Below, piece after piece: positions 1-12,358 of a DNA stretch of 44,950 bases. The notes under the pieces were generated by a model. That model worked only from the letters and a program-made list of their open reading frames with translations. It did no database searches and was not told the DNA's origin. The stretch spans positions 78,233 to 123,182 of the forward strand of contig DF237213.1 in NCBI GenBank assembly GCA_000708835.1. The letters are read 5' to 3'. The stretch comes from Klebsormidium nitens. Taxonomy: Eukaryota; Streptophyta; Klebsormidiophyceae; Klebsormidiales; Klebsormidiaceae. How positions within the stretch are numbered: the stretch's first letter is position 1; each line of letters begins with the position of its first letter. Position numbers and translations under genes: made by a program.

Positions 1-217
1 CAGTGTGAGTCTGATATAGTACACGCTAGCATGGTACGTGCATTGTCATGCTTGTCAACATGCTAGCTGAAATAAAATAGTTCAACATAGACGACCCATA
101 TCATATAAGAGATCGACAAACAGAGTGACTGGACCGAGTGCAGTAATATCATAATTGGCAATTAGGGACGGTGTATGCAGATTCTTGACTGCTTATGAGG
201 CTTAATCGTATACGTAT
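1..217. other. Downstream flank of the MTR4-like gene
   Basis: AT-rich sequence after the helicase stop codon (minus strand), probably its 3' UTR and terminator region. I see no coding potential and no distinct repeat. Confidence 0.4.
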
Positions 218-3200
218 TTACAGGTACAACGATGCAGCAAAGACAATATCCCGCTTTATCCTCTCTATTCCGCCTTGAAATTTGCTGGCAAGCTCTGTTT
301 CTCCTATGGACTTCGCAGCTGCACACAGTTGTCGCAGCAACTCTTCTATCCTCCGAAGCGCTCGGATGAGAGAGCCTTCAAAAATCTCGGTCATCTTCAT
401 GATCTGCAAACAGCATGACGGTCGTGAGTCCTCCTGCCACTGGCAGCTACAAAGGGAGCATCATAGCCAAGCAAGCTCCAAGCATGCCGAAGACAAGGTA
501 ACTAGCGAGTAAGCTGAGATGAGGATCAAAACTGAACGGCTCAAAACTGCACTCGGGCGCTCCGAGGAGGTGGCGCACAAACAGCTTCAACAGACCACTT
601 GTACAACCGCCGGGCAGGGAGTCCTTGTGTCGAGGACTACGGTCTTCAAGTCCATTTCGTAGTACCAGAAAGCAAGCCGAGAAGGGAAAGCTGCGCCCGG
701 TCGGCGTTACGCAGCGGCGGGCGCGCACCTCTGCGAACTTGGCGCCCCGGCACCAGGCGGCGACGAGCTCCATGATGTCGGGCCGGAACTTGGCGACGTA
801 CTCGTCCACGTCGATCTCCATCTTGCACTCCTCCGCCACCTTGCCCACCCGCCCCGCAATGTCGCGCAGCGCGCTCAGCGGACCCGCCAGCTCCTCCTTG
901 AGCCTGAACATGAAAACAAGCGTGAGACGATCGTGCTTAAAGATACCGCGGGCGCGGCAAAAGCGCAGTCACTAACGAGCAAACTCAGACCCCATAACCT
1001 CTATCTACCTTGTTTCGCAAATCAAGAAGAGAATTTCTGGTCTGCTCCAACGTTGCCTTCAGCAAGCCAGCCCCTGCTTCCATGAGCCTGCCTTCATTAC
1101 GACATCTTGCTCCGCTCCCCACTCGTCACAGCGCATGTTCTGGAAGCCTCACCTGGTGGCTGCGGCGCCCTTGTTCTGCACCTTCTCCTGCCACACGAAG
1201 CACGAGAGCAGCGCGGTGGCCTGCTCCACGGACAGGTCCTGGAAGGCGCCGCTGAAGATGAGCTCCGTCAGCACCAGCTCGTCCGCGCTGCTCACCTCCG
1301 CCGCCACGCGCCCCTTCACCTCCACCACGTCCTCCGCGGTCGCGTACCCCAGCCGCCGCAGCACGCGCCGCCGCGCCTTCAGCTCGTCCTGCCAGATCAA
1401 GTGACAGGGTGTGAGTGGGTCAGGTCCAGTCTGAATGAGGGCTGACCGCCGCGCCAAAACCTGTCAAGACGTGCATCTCGGCAGACCGGACCGACTTTTC
1501 CCGGCCCTGTGAAGCACGGCCCGAGCCTGAACGTCCAAACTCTCAAGGAGACGACATGCAAAGAAATGCCTCATATCGTAGCCTCCTACCCTTGGAATCC
1601 GTACACAAAAAGTAAGCGAGCAAGTGCTGCCACACCCCAAACCCTTCGACATACATGTCGCTCTCTATTGGTGAAAGAGGCACGCATGAGCGACATCCAG
1701 ATGGAAGCTACCTAACCGTTCAAAGTGCTTTCGGCGCTTCATGCTGACCTTGAGCACGACGGACTGCGCGGCCTTGGCTTGCTTGCGCATCGCCTTGAGC
1801 TGCGCGGCGAGCGCGTCTTTGCGCGCCAGGTCCTGTAGCCGCGGCCGGAGGCTCGGGCTGCGCGCGAGCGCATGGCCTTGTAGCAGCGCCTCCACCGTCT
1901 CCGCCTTGCGCATCACCTTGCGATACGCGCTGCCGTCCACCTGGCAGGATAACAACAAAAGGTTAACAAACCCCGAGAGCGTAGCGGCCATGTTTCATGA
2001 GACGGGTCCGCCTGACAATGAAGCGTCGTACCCAGCCTCCTTAGTCTACACACGCACAGACGATCTAGCGCAGACCTTCGGCGTGGGGTCCCGGTCACAG
2101 CGGATCGAGCTTGTCCTCGAGAGCTCCGCACAACGTAAATACTTCCGCACAACGTAAATACTCCCGCTCTCGTGAGTGCGACCAGCACAAACACCACTCA
2201 GTACACTCTGAACGGATGAACGCCATTTTGGTCGCAAGCCCGAGGTCGGCAAAGCCTGTGAGCGGCGCGCGCACCTGCATGTCGTCCTCGGGGTCCAGCG
2301 TGGGCACGCCGTCCGGGAAGCGGCGCAGCACCTCCGCCACGGCGCGCGCGGCGCGCTCGCGCGCCTCCAGTGGCCGCAGGTCCTTGGCGATGTACACGCG
2401 CACACTGCTCAGGTCGTCCACCTGCAGCAGCGGGCCAAAGGGAGGTGCTTCGGTAAGCGACCACTTGAGCCCGTTCTAAGCATCAACGTCTAGCTCTACG
2501 AGGGTGGCAACAACCAAAGGCATTCTGTACAAGGGAAATGTCATGCTCTTACCCTGAGCGCTTTTTGCCCCAGCAAAACACTCTTATCCCTAGCCCTACT
2601 GCACTCAACGTATTGGTAAATGGTCCAGCGTATTGAGGATCGGTCAGTAAATACAAGAAGAAATCCAGAGCAGCCATCCTCTGCTCTTTCAATACCGCAG
2701 GCAAAACTATAGCGCTCGCTCGTTTTTCAGCGCGCCGCACCTGGTCGAGCGGCAGCGCCACCACGGTGGGCTCCGCTCCCGGCGTGCCCTCCTCCACGGG
2801 GCGCATCACTTTCCTGCGGCCCAGCCCCGCCGTCTCGTCGGGCACGCACGGCGCGAGCACGTCCACCGTGTACTGCGGAAGACGCGGCCGGCCCTCCCCC
2901 GCGTCGCCCTTGGCTGTGTCCACTTTTTCGAAGTTGGTCACGATGCCCCACACCACGGCGGCGTCGGCTAGGGGGTCCGCCTACGAGTCATGGAGTAAAG
3001 TGTCAACGCCGAGACATCATTGAGCGGCCGAACAGAGTTGACACTCGAGGAAGAGCCCAGGACCAAAAAGCAGTAAGGAAGAAGGAACGGCACAGCAGAA
3101 ATGATAGCTCAGGGCTTCAAAGCTCGTGGAAGAGCCGTCTGGTGCATGTCACCAACGCAGAGAAGAAACCAAAAGGTAGTTGCCGTTGCACAAAGCAAGG

Positions 3201-6200
3201 CGGCCCAGGGGTCGACGCTCTGACAGCAGCCCAGGTTCCTAAAAGCTATGCATAAAATAAGGGGGCGCCGCCTCTTTCTGCCCACGCGGCGGCCCCACCT
3301 TGTCCTCGTCTGCTGGAGGACAGAGCACCCGGATGAGGCGCCCCGGCTGCAGGAAGGGCAGCACGTGCTGCGGCGCGGTGACGATCTTTCGGTGGTCGCG
3401 GTGCAGCTTGCGCAGCTGTTCCCGCAGCTCCGCGTACTCGCGCACCTCCGCCTCGCCCTCCACCGCCACGCCCGCATGCTCCGCCTCCACCTCAAGAATG
3501 CGCGCCTGCATTTGGGCAAGATGGCAGTGAGGAGCGTAGCTGGCCCGGCGAAAAGCGAACTCGCAACAGAGAAACAACTATCCCGTGTTCATGACTCGTC
3601 ATTTGTAGGGAACCCAACACTTGATGAGAACCCAGGTGCTAGCGGCGGTCCTTCGGACCTCCTCGATTCGTCAGACAGTGACCCATTGATCAGCACAAAG
3701 AGCTGCTGGGAGCCCCAAATTTGAACAGTTCACCGTCCCAGACGAGGCCATGGGTTTCTCAGCAGGAGGGCCTTGTGGGGCTGTCACCTGGAGGTCGGGC
3801 AGGGCCCTGTCTGCCTGGAACTGCTTGTAGCTGCGCTGGAGCAGGGCCTCGGGCGTGCTGTCGGGGCAGCGCATCTGGCTGAGCAGCAGGTTGTAGCTCA
3901 GGTGGAACGCGCTGTCCAAACTGTCCGCGCTTCCCTGCAGCATGCCCTTGGCCACCGCAGGCTCCATCTTCTCGTCCAGCATCAATATCACGATCCTGCG
4001 CGCATGGCACCGTGGCGAGGGCATTGAATGAAAGAGTCCGGCTCTCGAGCGGAGGAAACGATGCACGCGTCTGGTGCGGATCAATGGTGAAAGGCGAGGC
4101 TACCAAGGTAATCCAAAAACAAAGGGCCGAGCAACTCAACTCATAGCAGTCTTCAAGCGCCACCTTTACCTTGGGAAAGGCTCCCTGATTGGGTGTTCGC
4201 ACTTCATTTCCTGGAATTGTAGGATCCGACCAACCGAGCCTGATCGGGGCTCGGTTTTGACCCATACGTTCGCCGGTTACTTTCGAGTCCGAGCACCGTC
4301 GACTCGATCGTAGTCTTCGAGCCCAAGAGAATTGAGCCCGAGCCTGATCGGATAGATGTAGACTCGATTCAAAACCAATCAGGCTCGGGCTCGACATGTC
4401 AGGATCGAACTGGGTTTTGTCCAAAAGATGCCAAACGCGAATACCCAATGAGCAGAGGCATCGATCCCAGGATCAACTTAAGATCTTCAGGCAAACTGAA
4501 CGGACAAAGGAACAGGCGGCGGAGGCTCACCCGCGGTCGTCAAGGCCGCGGCGGCCGGCCCTGCCGCTCATTTGGATGTACTCCCCGGAGGAGATCCAGC
4601 GGAAGCGGTCGCCGTCCCACTTGCGCACGTTGGTGAAGACGACGGTCTTGGCAGGCATGTTGAGCCCGATGCTGAACGTCTCCGTGGCGAAGAGGCACTT
4701 GAGGAGGCCCTCCTGGAACAGGATCTCGATCACCTCACGCAAAATGGGCAGCAGCCCCGAGTGGTGGATGCCGATCCCGCGCCGCAGCATCGGCAGGATT
4801 GCGTTCACCTGCGGGTGGGTACAACGCGCATGTGAGACTGCGCCCAGGTCTCTCCGACGGTCGGAACTTTTATTAACTGTGGGCCGACGTCCTCTGACCG
4901 CCCCTCAGAATGTCGAAGTCGTCATATATCGCTCCTCGCACCTGATCGGCAACCAACGAGCATTGAAGTCTCGTTCCTTCGGGTCTGGTATGTCACTGAG
5001 AGCAACGTCGACCAATGTGGTATGACGAGGGAGGTACAATCATCTAATGGCACCGAGCAGCGACATTGACGTTCCCCCTACAACTACGAGGCGGTGACGG
5101 CGAGCTTACAGCGCTCTCGTCCAACTTACGGGACACAACCCACTTGCGAACCATATATCGCCTTGTCTGCGTAGTTATCCTTTCGCCCAAGTCGGAAGCA
5201 AAAAAGGGATGCCCCCAGGGAAGCAGCACGCGCGCACCTGCGGCAGTTTCTTGTCGTCCTCGGAGAGGCTGTCCATGGCGTTCCAGAACACCTCCTCGAC
5301 GGCCTTGCGGTGGTCCTCGTCGTTCAGGTCCAGCTTCATCATCTGACGCGCCAGCGCCTCGCAGTCTTGCCGGCTGAAGCTGAACACGATGACCGGATCA
5401 TATTGCCGCGTCATGACCATCTTTACGATCTTGAAAATGTCCGACGGGCCTGCGGGCGGCGCAGCCCCCTCGGCGCCTTTGGCCTTCTTGCGCGCCTCCT
5501 TCTTGGCGTCGGCGCCGGCCCCGACTGCATTGATGGCGGTCTGGAAGTTGTCCTCCCGAAAGTTGGAGCGCTCGTCGACCACGAGGTAGAGGCCCTCCCC
5601 GCCGGCCGGAAAAAGGTAGTGCTGGAGGGGGGTGGGGCGGAAGTCGGTGTACACAATGTGACATGGTTGGCAGTGCACCTGCAGAGAGGCGTCGGATCTC
5701 AGTGACTCGTTCAACTTGCTGCGACCGAAATACAACATTGAAACGGATGACTGGACTCAAGCTTCTCACTGGGCAGACGCACAAGAGACGAGATCAGTCA
5801 GCGACCCGGAGAAGGCACAGATCCTCAGCTTAGAAACAGGACAAGATTATCACAAGCAAGTTTTAACACCCCGAGATGTAGAATCTGGCCTTTCGACAAC
5901 AACAAACGGGCTTAAGGCGCATCAGTCAATGGGGCCTAACAGAATGACAGCGTAACATCCCCTGCATCCGAATCTGAAAATCGAAACAGTTAGAATACAC
6001 CGCACCTTGGCAACCCAGTCGGCAAACTCTCGAGCATTGGGGACGGTGGCGGACAGGAAGACGAAGCGCGCGTTCTTGGGCGCCATGACGATGCTCTCCT
6101 CCCACACGACGCCGCGCTCGCGGTCGCGCAGGTAGTGCACCTCGTCCATCACGATCCAGGCCACCTCGCGCATGACCTCGCTCCCCTTGTAGAACATGCT

Positions 6201-7334
6201 CCGCAAGATCTCGGTCGTCATCACCTGGACCAGCAGGGCGGCCATGTCGGCAGGGCGCAGGGGAAAACGTGCCCAATCAAAAGGTGATTGTCAAAGGTGG
6301 GGTTGCAAAGAATGATTGTCCACAGGGGGCCAGTCATGTTCCAGTCGTTTGCACCAAGTTCACCTGCCACGTTACTTCCAGCAATCCTCAAATCCCATGA
6401 CAAACTTTAGCAGTTGAAAGTAAAAGGGGGCTGTGAAGCTTGTTTTGAAGTCAAATTCCCGCTTCCTTCGCCCCATCAGATTTATGACACTGCTCGCTTT
6501 CTGGAACAGACCTGCGAAGCATCGAGACACAAAAAGGGCGCCTCGACCACCGCCATCAACCTTCAAGTTCAGTACAACCCCGGGACACACTGACCAGGCA
6601 GGAGGCCTCTGGCTTGATGGTGACGTCCCCCGTCATGAGGCCCACATCCCGGAACTCCTCCGCCAGCTCGCGGTACTTCTGGTTGCTCAGCGCCTTGATG
6701 GGGCTCGTGTACACCACGCGCTGCTTCTCGCGCAGCGCCATGGCGATCGCATACTCCGCCACCACCGTCTTGCCTGCGCTCGTGTGCGCCGACACCAGCA
6801 CCGACTCCCCCGCCTCCAAGCACTCAATTGCTTTGGCCTACATGACCAGCAGACCAAAACAGTTGGACCGCCCAGCCGCGACAAGAGCTGCCGCGCTGTC
6901 CAGTAAATCTGCTTCTTGATCAAATTGGCTTTCTTGCTGTGGCATTTTATCCCAAATGCTGCACCAGCACCATCAGAGTGAGTTTTCAGCTCCACCACCA
7001 TTACCAATTGTCTAAGAATACCGCTCAAAGCATTTGACTGCACTACTACGTCTGCCACGAAGCTCACCTGAAAGGGGTCCAACACAAAAGGGTACTCTTT
7101 GGCAGGCTTGCTGCCTGGCTTGGGGGCCTTTGGCTGGTGAACTGTGCCTTCAGGTAGAGCCACCTCGTGTATCACCGTGGCTGGAGGCCGGTCAGCCACC
7201 AGCAGCCCCGGTGCACCATTCTGTGCTGCCGGTGGGCCGTCTGCCTCGCTGGGTCGAGGGACCTTGGCTACTGCTTCATCACCTTCGTCCACTGGGCCAC
7301 CCTTTCTTTTTGTTGCGCCATGTCTGGAATCCAT
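218..7334 (-). CDS. MTR4: MTR4/HEN2-like exosome RNA helicase (Ski2-like DExH-box)
   Basis: ATP-dependent 3'-5' RNA helicase that feeds structured RNA, including rRNA precursors, to the nuclear exosome. Thirteen exons joined by GT-AG introns: 7334-7068, 6837-6595, 6224-6006, 5678-5238, 4808-4531, 3995-3788, 3505-3299, 2980-2741, 2421-2275, 1940-1749, 1388-1153, 903-729 and 403-218. They sum to 3,039 nt (1,012 aa), the normal family length. Visible motifs: Walker [10 protein letters not shown] (about residues 105-113), DEVH (197-200), [21 protein letters not shown] (motif VI, about 471-480), an arch/KOW insertion in exons 7-10, and the diagnostic C-terminus [13 protein letters not shown]. The start is the ATG at 7334 ([13 protein letters not shown]), which gives a short basic N-terminus like plant MTR4. 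The same frame stays open upstream but without an ATG. It is divergent from the transporter at 8035. The paralogue split MTR4 versus HEN2 cannot be decided here. Confidence 0.97.
1941..2274. repeat. Helicase intron with a short tandem duplication
   Basis: Inside this intron the 17-mer GCACAACGTAAATACTT/C occurs twice in tandem (about 2128-2163). It is a local duplication with no evident function. Confidence 0.4.
3996..4530. repeat. Repeat-rich intron of the helicase gene
   Basis: This intron (535 nt, between helicase exons 5 and 6) contains a 14-base repeat CCGAGCCTGATCGG at 4234-4247 and again at 4338-4351. A diverged inverted copy lies at about 4369-4393. The outer copies share the pairing TCAAAACC / GGTTTTGA, so the segment 4235-4393 can fold as a long hairpin. 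It looks like a small non-autonomous inverted-repeat insertion. No coding capacity is seen. Confidence 0.5.
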
Positions 7335-8034
7335 GCTGCGGACATCAGATTGGAAAGCAGCCGTTCTTAATGTCTGGACTCCAGTGGAAATGGAGGTGTG
7401 AGGCAACCAGAGGAAAAAGACAACTTCAAGGTCCGGTCAATGCCATCATGCACACAGCTGCATCATACATGTGCAAGGAGCCGCGCCAGGGTGATCACCC
7501 CAAACCCTAATGGGTGTCCAAAATTCATATCAATACAAAGTTTCACGCTTCTGGAGCCGCACGATTGTCCTAAATTGTCATGAGATGGCGCATCGAACGG
7601 ATCAAGTTGGTCAGAAAAGTTCACAATCTTGCATAGCCTCGCGCCCCTAGTTCATCAAGCAACCGCCAAATGCACACTGCACGGCGAGAGCTGCGCAGCA
7701 GAGAGATTCGAGAACTGCAGGTGTGCTGTTCTGCGCAGTCCTGAGCCGGAGCCGCCGGTCCCTGCATTTTCGGATTGATTTGAGGTCTGTGCTAAAGCAG
7801 TGTGGAAGCCGAGCTGTCTTGTCAATCTTTCGGAGGCAAGGAGCTCTTCTGGTGCAAGGATTGTGCATCTCGGATTGTGTTTGGCTTGTAAGTTGTACTG
7901 GTTGAGGCTGTGCCTTTGTCAGCACTCTCTTTTCTGGCACGCTGGCGTCGGAGGAGGGATCGTCAGCGGACGGACCGCGGCGCAGCGGAGCACCCCTAAA
8001 CATTCCAAGGCCGCGGCAACCCCGCGCTTCACCC
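7335..8034. promoter_or_regulatory. Divergent promoter region between helicase and transporter
   Basis: A 700-bp spacer separates the two start codons (minus-strand ATG at 7334, plus-strand ATG at 8035). It must hold both 5' UTRs and both promoters. A telo-box lies at 7502-7510. Several short open frames exist but none has start context, conservation or splice support. Confidence 0.55.
7502..7510. promoter_or_regulatory. Telo-box (AAACCCTAA)
   Basis: A perfect AAACCCTAA lies 168 bp upstream of the helicase ATG and about 525 bp upstream of the transporter ATG. In land plants this interstitial telomere motif is enriched upstream of ribosome-biogenesis and translation genes. That fits a helicase involved in rRNA processing. 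Function here is inferred from the motif only. Confidence 0.4.
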
Positions 8035-11033
8035 ATGAAGGCAGATCTGCCTGTGCAGCAGGAAGCCGAGAAGTTGAAGCATAAGAAGTTGTATGAAGAC
8101 ATTGGAGCATGGTGAGTGCCTTGTTAGTGGTCAATGGACGACAGCTTGGACATCAGGGGAGCCTGCCAAGGGTTGCTTTGGAGGTTTCGTCTTATTCAAG
8201 CAATCTGAGTACGCAGAGACTGTCGTTTGGTTAATCCCATGCCCTAACTGTACCACTAGTCATTGAAAGTACTTCATTCCATGCAGGCTCTTCAATGTCA
8301 GCAGCTCTGTGGGCATCATCATGATCAACAAATCAGTGATGAAAGTGTATGGCTTCAACTTCGGTGAGCATAACCTGATTGAGAGACTTTGCTCATCCCT
8401 AAGCCGCAATTAAGTCAGCAGTCATAAGGTCCTCCGTCGCCAAGATGAGAGAGACAGATTTGCATTCCGCCACTGAGCAACTTCTCGTGATGATCAGACC
8501 TGAGCTCTGCAAAAATGCGAATGCACCACCTATGTGGTGCTTGTAGGCTAGTAATCATGATTCGGTGTACAAGTTGTGGTTCAAAAGCACAGCCACTGCT
8601 GGATGAGAACACCTGAATGTGTGCTGGAAACTCTTTGCTACATTATGCACCAGCTGAAGACAAGCCATGCATTGCCTGGTTGCCGTCTTCTGGCCAGCCA
8701 AACCCTGTGTAATGTGACACTAGACCTTTTGTTGGAGATGTCAGGTGCTGGCCACTGACTCGATTGCCGTTCTTCACAAGCCCCCTTAAAATTGTATCTA
8801 GGCTCTGAGAAGTATTGGCCTGAAGTAGTGGCCTGGAATTGTGTACGACCACTTCCATCATGTGATAAAGTTGGGGTCAGATCCTCCATGTGGCAAGCCC
8901 ATCTCAACCAAAGTACTCAGAATTGTAGAGAACATTGTGTTTCACCTTGCGGTCAAGTCTCAGACAATCCCAGGAACTCATGATGTCTCCCGCTGTTGTG
9001 CAGCTACAACGCTAACGGGATGCCATTTCTTGATGACAACGTTCCTGTCCTACATTCTCCGGTGGAACGGGTTCATCAAGGACACGCACCTGCCCCTCTT
9101 GGAGTTGCTCAACTTCTCCCTCGCCGCTAACTTTTCCGTCGTTGGCATGAATGTGTCGCTGATGTGGAACTCTGTAGGCTTCTATCAGGTATGTCTCGCC
9201 AACCTTGCAGTCATGGTCTCCATATTGTTGCTGCTCTGGCAAACAATTGTCCCCTCTCAGTGCCGACGCTGACATGTTTACGCATATTCGTTTTCCTTTG
9301 TTGTGTCAATCAGAACCTTGTCTGTGTGCAGAACCATTGACGGGAAGTATGATGCCCCCTCTCAAAGCGTTTCACTTCCTGCAGATTGCCAAGCTCAGCA
9401 TGATTCCTGTGTCCTGCCTGCTTGAGGTCGTCTTTGACAACGTGCGGTACAGCCGGGATGTCAAGCTGAGCATCCTGGTTGTGCTGCTCGGGGTGGGCAT
9501 CACTACTGTCAGTGATGTCAGCGTCAACTTCAAAGGGTTTGTAGCTGCAGCGGTTGCTGTGTGGTCGACGGCCCTGCAACAATACGTGAGCCCCACTTTC
9601 TGTCCACCCAATACTTTCAATCTAGAGCCCGAGTATGAGTGCCATAGTAGGACGATGGGGCTAAGAGATTACAGAATGTTGACACAACATCGTCAGTGTT
9701 GGCGAGCCGCATTATTCCCCAACTTCCCTGAATTGGAGGATTCAAGCTGTGGTGGGCCATCGCAACTAGAGGCTGAGAAGCAACCGGGTTGTTGAGCACA
9801 AAATAGGAAAGAGAATGGGGACCCTCATCAGCAAGTGACCCCTCGTCCGGCTTTCAGAATAGACTGAAGTGCCGTGGTGACCGAACAGGCTACTGCATGA
9901 GAGCCAGCCTAGCCCTTTGATGCTGCTCGTTCCCCTCCGTTGTGTCCAGTACGTCCACTCGCTCCAGAAGAAGTACAGCCTGGGGTCCTTTGACCTGCTC
10001 GGTCACACAGCCCCCGTGCAAGCTGCGACCCTCCTGGTCAGTGGGCCTCTCGTTGACTACTGGCTCAGCGGCCTCAACCTTCTCAAGTACGACTTCTCCA
10101 CGGCCGCCGTGGTGAGACCCTACCCGATGATAATGCATGTTGCACTAGTGGCTGCTCTACGTCTGGGTTCCTCGTGGGAAGTATTATCAGGGACATTCTG
10201 CCCTCTGCGCGGATGAATGAACCAGAATGCAGACTGCCGTGTATTGTCTGGCGAATGTCGTTGATCTGCGAAACAGGCACGGAAATTGCGAGCGAGAAGG
10301 CTGGGACATGCTGTGACCGGCTGTCAGAACCGGAGTTGTCAAGCACAACGGTAGATTACTGTTGGCTGGTCGCATCTCAAAGTAGAAAAGGAGCTCTCAG
10401 AAGGGGTCGGAAGGATGGACTCTTTTGGTCCGTACGGCAGTGTTCGAACACCATGGGGGTCTAATTTCTGCGCCGCTTGTGTGTGCTGTGCAGTTCTTCA
10501 TCACCCTGTCCTGCATTGTGGCCGTTGGTGTGAATGCGAGCCAGTTCATCTGCATCGGCCGCTTCTCCGCGGTGACCTTCCAAGTGTTGGGCCACATGAA
10601 GACCATCCTGGTCCTCATCCTGGGCTTCCTCTTCTTCAACGACAGCACCAGCACCCAGGTGACTGCGCAGCGCTCTGCATCCCGCATGTGCACACGTTGT
10701 CCACGGCTGTACGTCTTCGCTTGCTTTGATTGCGCCATTTCCGGCTACAGCGTCAATCTGTGCAATGAGCTTCCTCGCAGCAGTCTCTACTCTGCTTGTT
10801 GAGCCTTGCCTTTGTCAGCAACTCCGGTTGGTCCAGATTGATCCATCAACTGACATGTCCAGCACCCGTTCTTGCAGAAAATTCTTGGCATGACACTCGC
10901 GATTTGTGGGATGGTTTGGTATGGGAACGCGACATCCAAGCCTGGTGCCAAGACCGTGCTACCCAAGTCAACAGGGCCCGTGTACACTGAGGTTACGAAA
11001 GTTGTCGAAGATGAAGATGATGGTACTGTATGA
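8035..11033 (+). CDS. Nucleotide-sugar transporter, NST-KT family (UDP-rhamnose/UDP-galactose transporter-like)
   Basis: Golgi-type antiporter that would import a nucleotide sugar for cell-wall polysaccharide synthesis. Seven exons: 8035-8111, 8287-8363, 9004-9188, 9385-9585, 9950-10111, 10494-10658 and 10878-11033 (1,023 nt, 340 aa). All introns are GT-AG and phases agree. The start ATG ([14 protein letters not shown]) opens a short cytosolic N-terminus, followed by hydrophobic segments throughout. Family motifs: [13 protein letters not shown] in exon 2, [25 protein letters not shown] across exons 3/4, [14 protein letters not shown] in exon 5, and GHMKT with the defining Lys-Thr pair at about residues 270-271. 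The tail after about residue 315 is short and acidic. It resembles plant URGT proteins more than UXT proteins (SLQKKYS, NSVGFYQ, GRFSA). The exact sugar cannot be read from sequence. Confidence 0.94.
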
Positions 11034-12358
11034 CAGCCTCCGCTCTCCCTACTGGCCCTTCCGTTGTCTGACGTAATCAAAACTGAAACTGAAACCATTG
11101 TTGACAAGCCTTGGAGACCGCGCTTCCTTCTCCTGAATCGAGATTCCTGAATGGCAGACAGCATGCTGGGCTGCGTTTGTCAATCCACTTCTCCAAGTGC
11201 AGATTGCCTTGAGCTACGGATGGTAGTACCAGGGCTATGGTACTCCAGATTGTATACTCCTTCGATCTAAGTTTATTATGGTGGAAATGCTGCCCCGCGT
11301 CACCAGTTCAAGCACATGGTGCGGTCTTGTAAAGGACAAGCATTATGCCAGCTGGGCATACATCCTAATCATATTGCATTATATTGGCACGCAGTATGGG
11401 TGCAAGTTGAATGCCAGCAGGTCCTGGGCCTGCGCATGCATGCTGGCCGGATTGGACTGGCAATTATAGCAAACGCGAATTCAGCGATCCCTGAATGGCG
11501 GCGCCGCCACCGTCCCACATGGCGCGCGCGGCACTGGAATGCACTGGCATTTCAAGTTCTTCGGCTAGCTAGGCCAGCTTCGACACACCCATAATCCAGC
11601 AATTTTCATTCAAGTCATGCATGAATTATGCACATGTCACTCAATCCAGTGTTTAATACACATATTTAATTCAAGCAGGTGTTATGACATGCATGCTATA
11701 AGAACGTGGCCACGGCGCACTGATTGAAAGTCTGAAAGCTATATACTCAATATATGATCCAATGATGGTGCATGGCGGCCGCCAGCTCCGGCCGGCCCGC
11801 CGCCCGCCGCGCGCGCACGCAATGAATGCACATATGATATGGCATATCCATATATACAGGCTCGGGCCCCATGAGTGCATGATCATGCGAGGGCCGGCAG
11901 CAGCTATCGCGGCGGCGCGCAACCGCGATCGTTGCTAGCCTGCATGCTCAATATCAGCTGGCAATATTCATGCGTATATGTGTGCTTGAGTCAATCTTGG
12001 ATTGTGCATGATAAAAGAACCCGGTACCGGCCATTGTATATGCTACGCAGCTAGTTGCACACTGGACTCGACATGTGACATGGTTTAGTATTGAACCAGT
12101 TAATCGATCATGCATAAGTCTGTTGGTTCTGGTCACGATCAGTGCACGGCCGCTCAGTGTGGCTCACTGAGACCGAATTGAATTGAGCGGACAACAGAAA
12201 GTACATGAAGTTGCCCATATTTTTTGCTTTAGGACAGCGCCCATGCATCTAACGTTCGGAGACTGGCGGAGAGAGTATACTCAAGGATACCCATGAAAGG
12301 GTTGACAATGCGAGAATCGACGCAGCGTTTCGAGCCTTCATATCTGTGTTAAGTCTAC
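11034..12358. other. Intergenic region between transporter and coiled-coil gene (tail-to-tail)
   Basis: 1.3 kb between two convergent genes. It alternates AT-rich stretches (many TGCATG and ATATAT words) with short GC islands. One island carries the palindrome GGCGGCCGCC at 11774-11783, and GGCGGCGCCGCC lies near 11500. No ORF with coding character and no RNA gene is seen. Confidence 0.5.

Noticed and set aside
1009-1087. Constitutive helicase exon
   Set aside because: Including it breaks the frame, while direct joining of 1153 to 903 reproduces the family sequence. It was kept only as a possible cassette exon.
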